Assembly (NCBI GenBank): GCA_963930645.1 | Contig: OZ005657.1 | Span: 54,276,653 to 54,340,652, forward strand | DNA: 64,000 bases | From: Salticus scenicus | Taxonomy: Eukaryota; Arthropoda; Arachnida; Araneae; Salticidae | Direction: 5' to 3' | Shown: piece by piece, positions 1 through 7,698 of the stretch | How the letters are laid out: the number at the start of each line of letters is the position of its first letter | Position numbering within the stretch: the first letter of the stretch is position 1 | Position numbers and translations under genes: made by a program | Notes under the pieces: model-generated | Told to the model about the DNA's origin: nothing | Databases searched by the model: none | The model's input: the letters and a program-made list of their open reading frames with translations, nothing else

Positions 1-31
1 AAAAAAAAAAAAATTTTTTTTTTTTTTTTTT
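1..31. repeat. A/T palindromic tract (cut by window edge)
   Basis: 13 A followed by 18 T, upstream of the IAP gene. It is the first example of the A-then-T punctuation seen throughout the window, and its left part lies outside. Confidence 0.9.
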
Positions 32-73
32 CAAGGTATTTAAGCACTCCGAACTTTGAATGTCAGTTATCGG

Positions 74-919
74 ATGGTTCTCACAAGAGCAGTTTACAGT
101 ATTTTATCAAGGGTGATGGATCTTGATGTACTAAATAAATATTTGACTACTCGTAATAAGATGATGGTGATGCCAAGATATTCTAATTTAAAACAAAAAA
201 TGGATAGATTGAACACTTTCAAAAAATGGACTGCATCCTATCCGGATCCTATGATTTTGGCAACCAATGGATTTTTTTACACGGATGTGGAGGATTACGT
301 ATTATGTTACTGGTGTGGTGTTTGCGTCGGAAATTGGGAAAAAAACGATGATGTTGTTCAAGATCATGCTAAACATAAATCGGACTGTTTTGTGGCTCAA
401 CTGATGCTTTTGACGACAATTTTGAAGGAAAGGAAGACGTTATCAGAAAAAAATAGACTGGCCACGTTTGATGAATGGCCTTTTCCTGAAACGATCAACT
501 TAAAAGAAATGGCCGAATCAGGTCTTTTTTATTTAGGATATAAAGATTTTGTTCAATGTGCCTTTTGCAAAATAATTTTACATGACTGGAAGCCCTACAA
601 GGATCCTTTGAGACAACATATAGTGAAAAACTTAAAATGTCCATTTGTATTGGGTAAAATTTCAAATAAGAATGAGAACAATACAAATGTAGAAGCATTT
701 GAAAAATTCTTAAAATACTTATTTGAACTTATTTTCGTGACACGGTCTAAGAATACAGTAACCACTAAATTATTATGTAAAATTTGTTTACATAATGAAT
801 GTGAGATTGTATTTTTAGAATGTGGACATGTAACATGTTGTTATATGTGTTCTGAGAAAATTGAAATTTGTCCTATGTGTCGAAGTTGTATTACAGATAA
901 AAAACGAATATACATATAA
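74..919 (+). CDS. iap: Inhibitor of apoptosis protein (two BIR, one RING)
   Basis: A 281-residue IAP. BIR1 has the zinc ligands C78, C81, H98 and C105. BIR2 starts near residue 132, with CAFC at about 162-165 and a downstream H/C pair. A C-terminal RING (CKIC...CGH...C..C...CPMC) occupies about residues 234-275. Two BIRs plus a RING is the baculovirus/insect IAP layout. Such proteins block caspases or pro-apoptotic IAP antagonists and act as E3 ubiquitin ligases in the cytoplasm. The first in-frame ATG is at 74; another at 116 would also keep both BIRs. The last coding bases form the first copy of a 68-bp tandem repeat. Family assignment is firm, but targets are not known. Confidence 0.95.
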   Translation: MVLTRAVYSILSRVMDLDVLNKYLTTRNKMMVMPRYSNLKQKMDRLNTFKKWTASYPDPMILATNGFFYTDVEDYVLCYWCGVCVGNWEKNDDVVQDHAKHKSDCFVAQLMLLTTILKERKTLSEKNRLATFDEWPFPETINLKEMAESGLFYLGYKDFVQCAFCKIILHDWKPYKDPLRQHIVKNLKCPFVLGKISNKNENNTNVEAFEKFLKYLFELIFVTRSKNTVTTKLLCKICLHNECEIVFLECGHVTCCYMCSEKIEICPMCRSCITDKKRIYI

Positions 920-1081
920 TATTTTATTTTGTGTACTGATGTTAGTGTCGAAGTTGTATTATAGACAATAAACAAATATACATATATTATTTTATTTTGT
1001 GTACTGATGTTAGTGTCGAAGTTGTATTATAGACAATAAACGAATATACATATAATATTTTATTTTGTGTACTGATGTTAG
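878..1081 (+). repeat. Three 68-bp tandem repeats over the iap 3' end
   Basis: Units at 878-945, 946-1013 and 1014-1081. The first unit codes for the end of the IAP RING and its stop. The other two are near-identical copies with small changes. The duplication multiplies an AT-rich 3' flank with AATAAA-like sequence. 920-1130 holds nothing else. Confidence 0.9.
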
Positions 1082-1130
1082 TGTGTCATTAAAATTTTTT
1101 TTTAATCCCAACAATTTAATATATCTGGAG

Positions 1131-1766
1131 TTAATGACGAAAGACCATTTCTCCGTGACAATAAAACTTGTAAAAGGGCGATTCTCGCATCATGATGTGA
1201 GTGTCATAATGGGCATGTCTATACCGGTCATACATATGGAGGTGAGCCAGAGCATGACAGGTGTGAATGAAGAGTAATTGCCAAGTGGTCATGGTTTCGA
1301 AATATTGGGCCGAGTCATGCTCGGTCTGAACCAGAGACGACAAATCGATGGTTCCCCGAGCCTCGTTAATGAGGAGTCGGTTGGATTTTGAAAAGTCTTG
1401 ACACAATTTCTTTTGAATAATTTGAAATTCGTACAGATTAAAAATGACATGGAGAGTCGTGGAACCGTCCTCGGAATTTTCTTCCATATACAGTTGAATG
1501 AATTCCTTGGGTCCGTTGGGCAGGCGGTAGTAATAAAAATAACAGGGAGTGTACTTATCGAGCGTGTAGATGGGTTTTTGAAAAATCCAATTGAGAATGG
1601 AAACCCACCGCTCAAAGATGGTGTGGAACTGCGTTAAATCCACTTGAATGAAATCCTCGACAATCTGATAGCAAGCAATCCATGCGTCTAACCATTTATT
1701 CACTTTATTGATACTAAACTGGAAACTGCCACTTCGCCCATGCTGATCGATGGGTCTTTCCATCAT
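1131..1766 (-). CDS. Protein-kinase-like protein, apparently C-terminally short
   Basis: A 211-residue protein beginning at one of two adjacent ATGs (1764-1766 or 1761-1763). The start is placed 8 bp from the divergent pif-3 ATG. A reading upstream into pif-3 is open but begins inside that gene. Near the C terminus, a helix rich in L and H is followed by HYDTHIMM, which resembles the catalytic loop HxDxHxxN(I/V)(M/L) of large-DNA-virus serine/threonine kinases. The protein stops about 25 residues later, before a DFG region, and the Asn position reads M. Its 3' side abuts the repeats that extend the iap gene, so truncation by rearrangement is possible. The kinase relationship is an inference from a short motif and could be wrong. 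Confidence 0.5.
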   Translation of the reverse strand: MMERPIDQHGRSGSFQFSINKVNKWLDAWIACYQIVEDFIQVDLTQFHTIFERWVSILNWIFQKPIYTLDKYTPCYFYYYRLPNGPKEFIQLYMEENSEDGSTTLHVIFNLYEFQIIQKKLCQDFSKSNRLLINEARGTIDLSSLVQTEHDSAQYFETMTTWQLLFIHTCHALAHLHMYDRYRHAHYDTHIMMRESPFYKFYCHGEMVFRH

Positions 1767-1774
1767 AAAAAAGT

Positions 1775-2295
1775 ATGACGTATCTACTTTTCTTTTTAAT
1801 GTGGCTCCTGTATGTATGGAGTTGGCAGGATAGCCAAGGGGCTCCGCCGCCACCCTCTTTCCCCCTCCGAACCCAAGCGCCCACGTTCCGTCAAAATTGT
1901 TCCACCAAAGCAGTGCCCTGCATTGACGACTGCTCGTTTCTGTGCGTCGAGAAGGACGCGAAATGCGTCGGGGGAAAATGCGAGGTCGGCTTGGAGACGG
2001 TCCCCTGCAACGAGGAAACGGGTGGGGTGCTGATGATGGTCCAAGACCCTTACCCCCACTGGTCGTGCATTTGTACAGAATCTCGTTTTTTCGGAGGAGA
2101 AAAATGCGACACGCTGAATCCGGACGTGTGCGAACACGGAATGTTCATGTATCGCAATCGCAATCAATACACCTGTCTGTGTCTGTGGCCCTACACCCTG
2201 CTGACCATCGGGAGTAAACCCCACTGCATAGAAGAGAAACTGTTGGCTTTCCGGGACGAGAGCATGGCGGTGGACGAGTGGATACCGTACAAAGG

Positions 2296-2377
<82 letters not shown>

Positions 2378-2380
2378 TAG
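1775..2380 (+). CDS. pif-3: Per os infectivity factor 3 (PIF-3)
   Basis: An N-terminal hydrophobic anchor (residues about 3-16) is followed by a cysteine-rich ectodomain. It includes VPCxxDCSFLC, then CxxGxC, WxCxC, GGxxC, NPDVCxxG, a CxC pair and PHC. Order and spacing fit PIF-3, a core envelope component of the PIF complex needed for oral entry into midgut cells. The size of about 175 residues before low complexity fits the family (about 200). The gene is divergent from the kinase-like gene. No stop occurs before the A/T tract at 2303. The frame runs through Lys/Phe codons to TAG at 2378-2380, so the annotated C terminus (from residue about 177) is doubtful, because homopolymer length would move the frame. 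Confidence 0.8.
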
Positions 2381-2382
2381 GC

Positions 2383-2432
<50 letters not shown>

Positions 2433-2450
2433 TTTTTTTTTTTTTTTTTT
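2303..2450. repeat. Double A/T tract with linker
   Basis: A31T41 (2303-2374), linker AAGTAGGCGTGGTT (2375-2388), then A40T22 (2389-2450). The bases before the first tract (GTGTGGTT) echo the linker end. ATATAAAT follows directly at 2451 and may act as a TATA box for the next gene. Confidence 0.9.
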
Positions 2451-2484
2451 ATATAAATTAAATTTTAAATTTATTATTTTAATT

Positions 2485-3045
2485 ATGTTGGATATTGTAC
2501 GGATAGCAGATGCCGTTAAAGAACACCATTTGAAACTTTTTTATTCTTATAATAAACCGGATGAAACTAACAATTTCAGCCGAGAGTGGATAAACTTGCT
2601 TCAACACTATATAAAGTCAAATAAATTTATTGCATTTGATCCTCCTATACCAATATTAAATCGTCTTGTTCCGCGAGCTATAGCAGTTATCCTGGTGCCC
2701 TTTCCCAATACAAAAATATATGGTGGATTGCACGTCTCTGTATTTCCTTATTATCCATTCCGAATAAAATATGAGCATAAAGATGAATGTTGTAAATTGG
2801 GTTGGGATTTTTTTTTTAAATACTTGGACTTAACAGGTATTCGAATAATATGTATATTTCAAATGATGCGATTTCAGGAAAAGAGAATCGTTTCTGAATT
2901 GCAGGAAAAATATTCAGATATACAAATATATGGCCGTGGATCCTATGATTCTTTTAAGCAAAGAGTGTTTAATTTAACGACTGCGTCACGTGGTTCAAAA
3001 TATCGATCTCATCTGAAAGTGTCGTCGGATAAGTTTTCACGATAG
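2485..3045 (+). CDS. Unrecognised 186-residue protein
   Basis: No family recognised. The frame is open into the upstream A/T tract, but the first sensible ATG is at 2485, behind an AT-rich leader. The sequence is soluble-looking, with no membrane segment. It has a central stretch of alternating hydrophobic and aromatic residues (about 82-100) and a basic C terminus. The last 77 bases overlap, tail to tail, the end of the gene on the opposite strand at 2969-3331. Codon use is AT-rich like the accessory genes. Confidence 0.6.
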   Translation: MLDIVRIADAVKEHHLKLFYSYNKPDETNNFSREWINLLQHYIKSNKFIAFDPPIPILNRLVPRAIAVILVPFPNTKIYGGLHVSVFPYYPFRIKYEHKDECCKLGWDFFFKYLDLTGIRIICIFQMMRFQEKRIVSELQEKYSDIQIYGRGSYDSFKQRVFNLTTASRGSKYRSHLKVSSDKFSR

Positions 3046-3331
3046 GTGGGTCTCGGATCCATTCCATAAGGTATTGATAATGTAAAATTTCTTTTTTCAT
3101 AAAAGTATCTAATTGAACTGCTGGAATATATGTGTCATCGGAAGAAGCTATGTATCGGTAGAGTATGTCTTTATCTACCAAAACAAATACATTCTGTGGG
3201 AAAATACGTATCAGTAAATATTCGTTCCACTTCCAAATTAGCACATATCGTTTGTGCCACGGGCGCCCTGAAATAAATTCTAAATTGAAAGTTAAGAATA
3301 AAAGACAGAGTATGGTGAAGAACCAATACAT
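2969..3331 (-). CDS. Small membrane-anchored protein
   Basis: 120 residues. Residues 3-20 form a strong hydrophobic N-terminal anchor or signal (YWFFTILCLLFLTFNLEF), followed by a basic patch and a soluble C-terminal domain. Its ATG (3329-3331) lies inside the start of pif-2 (ATG 3312), so the two genes are divergent and overlap by 20 bases. Position beside pif-2 and topology suggest a virion envelope protein, but the family is not recognised. Confidence 0.6.
   Translation of the reverse strand: MYWFFTILCLLFLTFNLEFISGRPWHKRYVLIWKWNEYLLIRIFPQNVFVLVDKDILYRYIASSDDTYIPAVQLDTFMKKEILHYQYLMEWIRDPPIVKTYPTTLSDEIDILNHVTQSLN
3292..3296 (+). promoter_or_regulatory. TTAAG late-promoter-like motif, pif-2
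   Basis: TTAAG 15 bases before the ATG at 3312. It matches the baculovirus late initiator core (TAAG) and fits the late role of envelope proteins. Confidence 0.5.
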
Positions 3332-4217
3332 TTCTTTGATTTTGTTTCTACTCGTACTTGTAACTTTTATAAATTTATATTATAAACCAAATATAACAAA
3401 TGAAAAACATTTCGGTACATGGTTTCAAAGGATTATTAACCCTATTACTAAATTTAATTGTCCATTACAAGGTTTCAAGTGCCCAACCGATGAACCATGC
3501 GATTGTGAAGAATACTGCAACAATGGCAAAGAGTTAGTTCCTTTTCAAATCTTGGATAAGGATAAACGTATTTTTGTGATGAATCAGAAATTAACACCAG
3601 GGACCTATTGTTTACCGAAAGGTGTCGGGAAATGTAACCTGAAAACATCGTACCACGTTTTCTCACTAGCCGGTTGGTCGTGTCTAAGTATTAACGATGA
3701 AGTCTTTAAAGGGGATAAAAAACAAGCGTGTAAGAGTGAAGAGGCTCAAAACAATAATTTAAATGTATTGTACGATTACCTTAAAAACGAAACGGCTGGA
3801 GACAATATAGAGAATTATTACGAAATGGTGGGAAATCAATTGAGATATCGTTGTAAATGTGGATCGAAATCTTTGGATGGAACGAAAATGATATCTGTTT
3901 TTCCATTTGTCTGCTCCGTTGACTACTGCTTGCGAGAAATACCCAATCCTACTTCCAATATGGGTTGGGATGGTGAGAAATGCAACTGTACGATCTATCC
4001 TCAACTCAGCCCAACATCCCCCTGTTTAATGGAAATATCCGAAATGAAGGATAATGTGTTGAACGGCCGGGTGGATTGTATGCATGCTAAATCTTTTGTT
4101 AAGCAAGCTTTATTTTGTCCCTCCAATGATTCTATATTAAATTTTCAAACACATGTAATGGGTGGGGAGGATCCCAAAGAATTTGTACAAATGTTAATTG
4201 ATAAAAAATACATTTAA
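3312..4217 (+). CDS. pif-2: Per os infectivity factor 2 (PIF-2)
   Basis: 301 residues: N-terminal transmembrane anchor (about 7-23), then a cysteine-rich ectodomain. Landmarks are CDCxxYC, an FVMNxKLxxGxYC segment, GWSC, C-x-C pairs, a CNC following NP, and near the C terminus VDC with FCPSND. This order (FxxN-G-YC, WxC, then late LCPSD-like) is that of PIF-2, the most conserved PIF, which is part of the virion entry complex. The length is below that of baculovirus PIF-2 (about 380). The frame is open upstream to 3165, but the membrane anchor and TTAAG motif support ATG 3312. The 3' end lies 5 bp from the convergent gene at 4223. Confidence 0.8.
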   Translation: MVKNQYISLILFLLVLVTFINLYYKPNITNEKHFGTWFQRIINPITKFNCPLQGFKCPTDEPCDCEEYCNNGKELVPFQILDKDKRIFVMNQKLTPGTYCLPKGVGKCNLKTSYHVFSLAGWSCLSINDEVFKGDKKQACKSEEAQNNNLNVLYDYLKNETAGDNIENYYEMVGNQLRYRCKCGSKSLDGTKMISVFPFVCSVDYCLREIPNPTSNMGWDGEKCNCTIYPQLSPTSPCLMEISEMKDNVLNGRVDCMHAKSFVKQALFCPSNDSILNFQTHVMGGEDPKEFVQMLIDKKYI

Positions 4218-4222
4218 TACAA

Positions 4223-4744
4223 TTACAATGAAATTTCAAAGGGATTGGTATCCCAGAAATCATCAAAAATACTGTCAAAAAAGTCCTTTCTATCTAAAAC
4301 TCCTTTAAAAGTGTTATACACAGTGTCCAAAACAATAGAGTGATCATCAAATTTCGACATACATCTAGTAGCATATCTCCCGGTATAGATTAACATTTCC
4401 AAAACCAGTTCTTGATACCGGTCATCTCCAAACTTGACTCCCTTCAACATCTTAGCAAGGCGGTTTGATACATATCCATTGTCTGCATATTTCTCCAAGG
4501 TAACGCGCAACTGGGGGCCGACATCTTCTATTTTGCGAGGCGTCGCTACTCTACCCGGACCCTTGTACAGATCAAAATATTTTTCCAACACGTCGCATAT
4601 GGAGCGTTGCATACACAGCGTCTTGTCATCCAAATCCGGCTCGTTGACGTCCCCCAGTCTCCAGTTGGCAAGATAAACACAGTGCCCCAAAAGATAGCGA
4701 AACATTTTTTCAAAATTATTATAATAGTCTATGATCTTCATCAT
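4223..4744 (-). CDS. LLRxC-LAN family protein, divergent Bcl-2-like candidate
   Basis: 173 residues, one of four family members here (also about 21873-22515, 22882-23508 and 62306-62845). Shared features are an N-terminal YxxxxxxFxxLLxxCVxLAN helix, a central helix with a conserved aromatic (KYF), a C-terminal block of the form LxxExLIYTGxYxxxCxxKF, and a final helix. The last block has the spacing of a BH1 helix followed by helix 6 in Bcl-2 folds. This is an inference from pattern only; the diagnostic NWGR and GGW motifs are absent. No known family is claimed. Confidence 0.65.
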   Translation of the reverse strand: MMKIIDYYNNFEKMFRYLLGHCVYLANWRLGDVNEPDLDDKTLCMQRSICDVLEKYFDLYKGPGRVATPRKIEDVGPQLRVTLEKYADNGYVSNRLAKMLKGVKFGDDRYQELVLEMLIYTGRYATRCMSKFDDHSIVLDTVYNTFKGVLDRKDFFDSIFDDFWDTNPFEISL

Positions 4745-4792
4745 CGTTCAGATTTATCTGATTAAACTGATAAGATTGTCTCACACAATTTA

Positions 4793-4798
<6 letters not shown>

Positions 4799-4865
<67 letters not shown>
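4799..4865. repeat. A35T32 tract
   Basis: Sits between two same-strand (minus) genes. Its T edge forms part of the stop codon of the F-box gene (4864-4866). Confidence 0.9.
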
Positions 4866-4868
<3 letters not shown>

Positions 4869-5871
4869 CATTAATTATTGAATATCTTGTATCAAAATTA
4901 TATAAAATTATCTCTTTTTTAACATTATATAACTCATATCTCTCGTATCGGTTATAAAACGGATTGTATTTATTACTGTACCATTCTTCTTCTGCATCTT
5001 TGCTCTCTTTAAAAAAAGTTTTAATAGATAATTTCTCGTTTTGATTATATAACAACTGATAAGTATCATAAGATAAATGATTGTTTATTATCGTATAAAT
5101 GTACGATTTGTATTCATCCCAATACCCTTCCATAGGTAAAACTTTATATGTTCCTTTTGTACAGAGGCATTGCCCTTTGTAAATGCATTTTTTAGTTATT
5201 ATCTTTTCATCTTTCCACCATCTCATTTTGTGATGGGCTGCGTTGTTATTGTATACAATACATTCTTTTTCAAAATGGTAAATCTTGGGGAAATTATCAC
5301 ACTCTCTAAAAATAGATTCCATTGGGTGATAACTATGACTAGCAGGCCAACGGAGAGTCTTTGAAAAATTGTCTACAACAACAGTGGTATCAGGATATAC
5401 AGAATAAAATTGAAAGTTTTCAATTTTATTAACCGGAAAGTATAATTTTTGAAATGTATTGTGGAGGTAATCATCAAAATAAATCCAACGGATTTTTTCT
5501 TCTATTGTTCTTTTCATATAATATCTTTCACTATTAACTTTTATCAGATCTTCTAGAGACGGATGGGTTTCTTCTAAATCGTTAATGTTTAAATATTGAA
5601 AATAACGTAGGGACAAAGTTGCATTTTTTTCATCTACGAATACATAACACAAATCATTACGAGAATCCAGATAAAAACCTGGTTTTATGATGCGTATTGT
5701 TTCTATAAATCCGAAAAATTCATCACAAGGAATTGACCAACAATTAGGATCTGATAACAATTCATGGAAATCGGGTGACTCTAATAACGTTAATTTATCA
5801 GAAAGGGAAATGTAGTTTTTAAATAAATGTACCAATATATCATAGGGTAAATTTAAAAGACTAAATGACAT
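4864..5871 (-). CDS. F-box-like protein
   Basis: 335 residues. The first 45 match an F-box: LPYDILVHLFKNY, a helix with DKLTLL, then a region ending CWSIP. The rest is shared with the paralogues at 40642-41436 and 37513-38319 (a GWYLxxxxxPIYVxLDEKNA-like segment, an FYS...NKI block and a PKIYHF block), so a substrate-binding domain specific to this family follows. In other viruses such proteins plug into host SCF ubiquitin ligases through Skp1; that role is inferred. The stop codon TAA is made at the edge of the A/T tract. It is the longest and most divergent of the three. Confidence 0.75.
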
Positions 5872-5917
5872 ATTGAAACATTTATTACCAAATAAATGAA
5901 TGTTAAAATAAAAAATT

Positions 5918-5921
<4 letters not shown>

Positions 5922-5984
<63 letters not shown>
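5922..5984. repeat. A35T28 tract
   Basis: Separates the start of the F-box gene from the hairpin region. Confidence 0.9.
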
Positions 5985-5990
<6 letters not shown>

Positions 5991-6152
5991 ATTATATAGC
6001 TGGTTTCCGTAGATCTTTTCTATCACACTCTAGATAACTTATCAAACAGTAATAGCTGTTTCTCAACATGAGTCAAGAATTCGAGATGGGAAGCAATTGA
6101 AGATTCTTAACGATATGACGAGGTGGTCTTTGCTTTACTTACACCGGTTGTC

Positions 6153-6223
6153 ATCGTCGTTAAGACTGTCAGTGTATGGTGTTAATTTTGAATTTCCTAC
6201 ACTGACAGTCTTAATAGCGATTA
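6153..6223. ncRNA. Hairpin 1 (candidate small RNA or cis element)
   Basis: Perfect 17-bp arms: TTAAGACTGTCAGTGTA at 6160-6176 and its reverse complement at 6198-6214, around a 21-nt loop. After a 3-nt internal loop with G-T wobbles, ATCG/CGAT extends the stem to about 24 bp. The length fits a pre-miRNA-like fold. A protein-binding dyad is the alternative. Confidence 0.45.
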
Positions 6224-6297
6224 TATAACCGCATATCGTCAGGTTGACAAAGTGTACTACAGAGAAAAGTCTACTTGTAATGAAGATTTTGGGTTAC

Positions 6298-6370
6298 CAT
6301 CGACGTTAAGACATTCAGTGTTTGGATATTGATTTTGAATTTCATACACTGAAAGTCTTAATAGCGATTG
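6298..6370. ncRNA. Hairpin 2, homologue of hairpin 1
   Basis: Arms 6306-6321 and 6346-6361 (16 bp, one mismatch) with the same internal loop and outer ATCG/CGAT extension. Loop and arms have changed, but pairing is kept in most positions, which argues that the fold matters. Confidence 0.45.
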
Positions 6371-6493
6371 TATAACCACATTCCATCTGATCAGTCAAGA
6401 TGACATGTTTTACACTATAGATTCTATTCTTTTAACGTATAATGAAGAGTAAGCTGTTTCAAATTTTTTCTTATTGCTCCAGGAAATGGATAA

Positions 6494-7276
6494 TTATTTA
6501 GCAATCGCAAATGCCCACCACTCATTTATAAAATTTTTTTTACTCACGAGTAATTTTATCCTGTAAATGAGGATTACAATATTCAATACAATTAACATTA
6601 TTACATATATGTAAAGACTTACAAATATTCTACGATAAACACTACACAAAGGCAAAAGACAACTAAATCTGCCATCGGTAGATCCGCTAGTTTGATAATA
6701 ACGCACAAAACAGGTTCCTTTATCTGGAAACATTTTATTAATTACTTTCCATGACCAATTAAATTGACTCCAAAGATGATTGAAGAAAATATCGGTAACA
6801 TATAACATCCAAAATGTATAGACTATGTAGAATAGTTCTAGTCCCCATGTTTTAAAATACATAAAGTCTCCTTTAGAATTGTGAATGAATTCGATTGTTT
6901 CATCAGGTTTGCATGTGAGATTTTCCAGACATTGGAGATAATTTCCAAAAAATTTTTTCCATATAAAAAAAGGAAGATAGAAAGCGAATGCAAGAAATAA
7001 AAGGTAAATGGATACCCATTGGTAATAATCGTGGTAAATGATATTTTCTCCCATTGTCATTGTACCGTTAATGAAGCATAGAGTATTAATAAAATTGGGT
7101 GATATGCTTCTCACTTCATTGGTTTGACATATTATATTTTCATCAAATAAAATGCGAATCATATTAAAAGTTGTATAAAGTAAAAGAAGGTTGCGAAAAT
7201 ATTTTTGTTGAAAGTCGATTAGAAAACTATAGCTGCGAGTCGATGGAAATTTTATGAGTTGTAAAAAGGCATTCAT
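6494..7276 (-). CDS. Viral innexin (gap-junction protein)
   Basis: 260 residues with four membrane segments (about 28-44, 85-105, 144-165 and 219-243). The innexin signature YYQWV precedes TM2, and there are two cysteines in each extracellular loop (C-x16-C before INGT in loop 1; C-x17-C ending in CLLPL in loop 2). Innexins form intercellular channels and hemichannels in invertebrates. Virus-borne versions (vinnexins) are known from wasp polydnaviruses. It is shorter than cellular innexins (about 360-400), mainly through loss of cytoplasmic tails. It likely acts in the host plasma membrane, altering cell coupling. Strongly AT-rich. Confidence 0.9.
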   Translation of the reverse strand: MNAFLQLIKFPSTRSYSFLIDFQQKYFRNLLLLYTTFNMIRILFDENIICQTNEVRSISPNFINTLCFINGTMTMGENIIYHDYYQWVSIYLLFLAFAFYLPFFIWKKFFGNYLQCLENLTCKPDETIEFIHNSKGDFMYFKTWGLELFYIVYTFWMLYVTDIFFNHLWSQFNWSWKVINKMFPDKGTCFVRYYQTSGSTDGRFSCLLPLCSVYRRIFVSLYIYVIMLIVLNIVILIYRIKLLVSKKNFINEWWAFAIAK

Positions 7277-7448
7277 TGTTCCTATTGTTTTTTATTTGAG
7301 ATAAAATTTGTAAAAAAACAATTTTGAAATAAAACAGATATAATTTACAGTTAATTAAAAAATTTTATTGTAACAGAATTTTACATTATTGTCACACCAA
7401 TATTCACAAAATTATCATCGTCACTCTACAATGTTAAATCTTGATCCT

Positions 7449-7694
7449 TCAATCTGTAGAATAACCTGAATCGGTATCATTTATATCCTCCACTATTCTT
7501 ATTCTTCCTTGTTGGATTTCCTGTAAAAATATCTGGTCTTCATATGATAAACTATTCAAACATATGGGGCATTCATATGGATGGCGTTCAAAATACCTTA
7601 CCATACATTCTTGATGAAAAACATGTTCACAATCTAACCTATAATTTGATCTTGGATAATTTATAAGTCTATTGCAAATTAAACACCTGTCCAT
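7449..7694 (-). CDS. Small RING-H2 protein
   Basis: 81 residues. The RING-H2 finger fills residues 4-46 (CLIC, then CEHVFH, CMVRYF, CPIC). The acidic C terminus ends DSGYSTD, which resembles a DSGxxS phosphodegron. Its start lies 4 bp from the stop of the CysRS gene on the same strand, so they are probably co-transcribed. Likely a stand-alone E3 ligase; substrate unknown. Confidence 0.8.
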   Translation of the reverse strand: MDRCLICNRLINYPRSNYRLDCEHVFHQECMVRYFERHPYECPICLNSLSYEDQIFLQEIQQGRIRIVEDINDTDSGYSTD

Positions 7695-7698
7695 TACT

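Larger units (their letters stand above)
5985..6493. other. Non-coding region with two related hairpins
   Basis: No gene seen. 6037-6070 resembles the 5' end of the DMDGF gene near 12800-12833, where ATG is replaced by ATA, so it looks like a dead remnant. Two homologous hairpin units of about 90 bp follow. Confidence 0.6.

Noticed and set aside
1131..1853. Longer start for the kinase-like gene
   Set aside because: It would begin inside pif-3 with no conserved residues; the ATG at 1766 is adequate.
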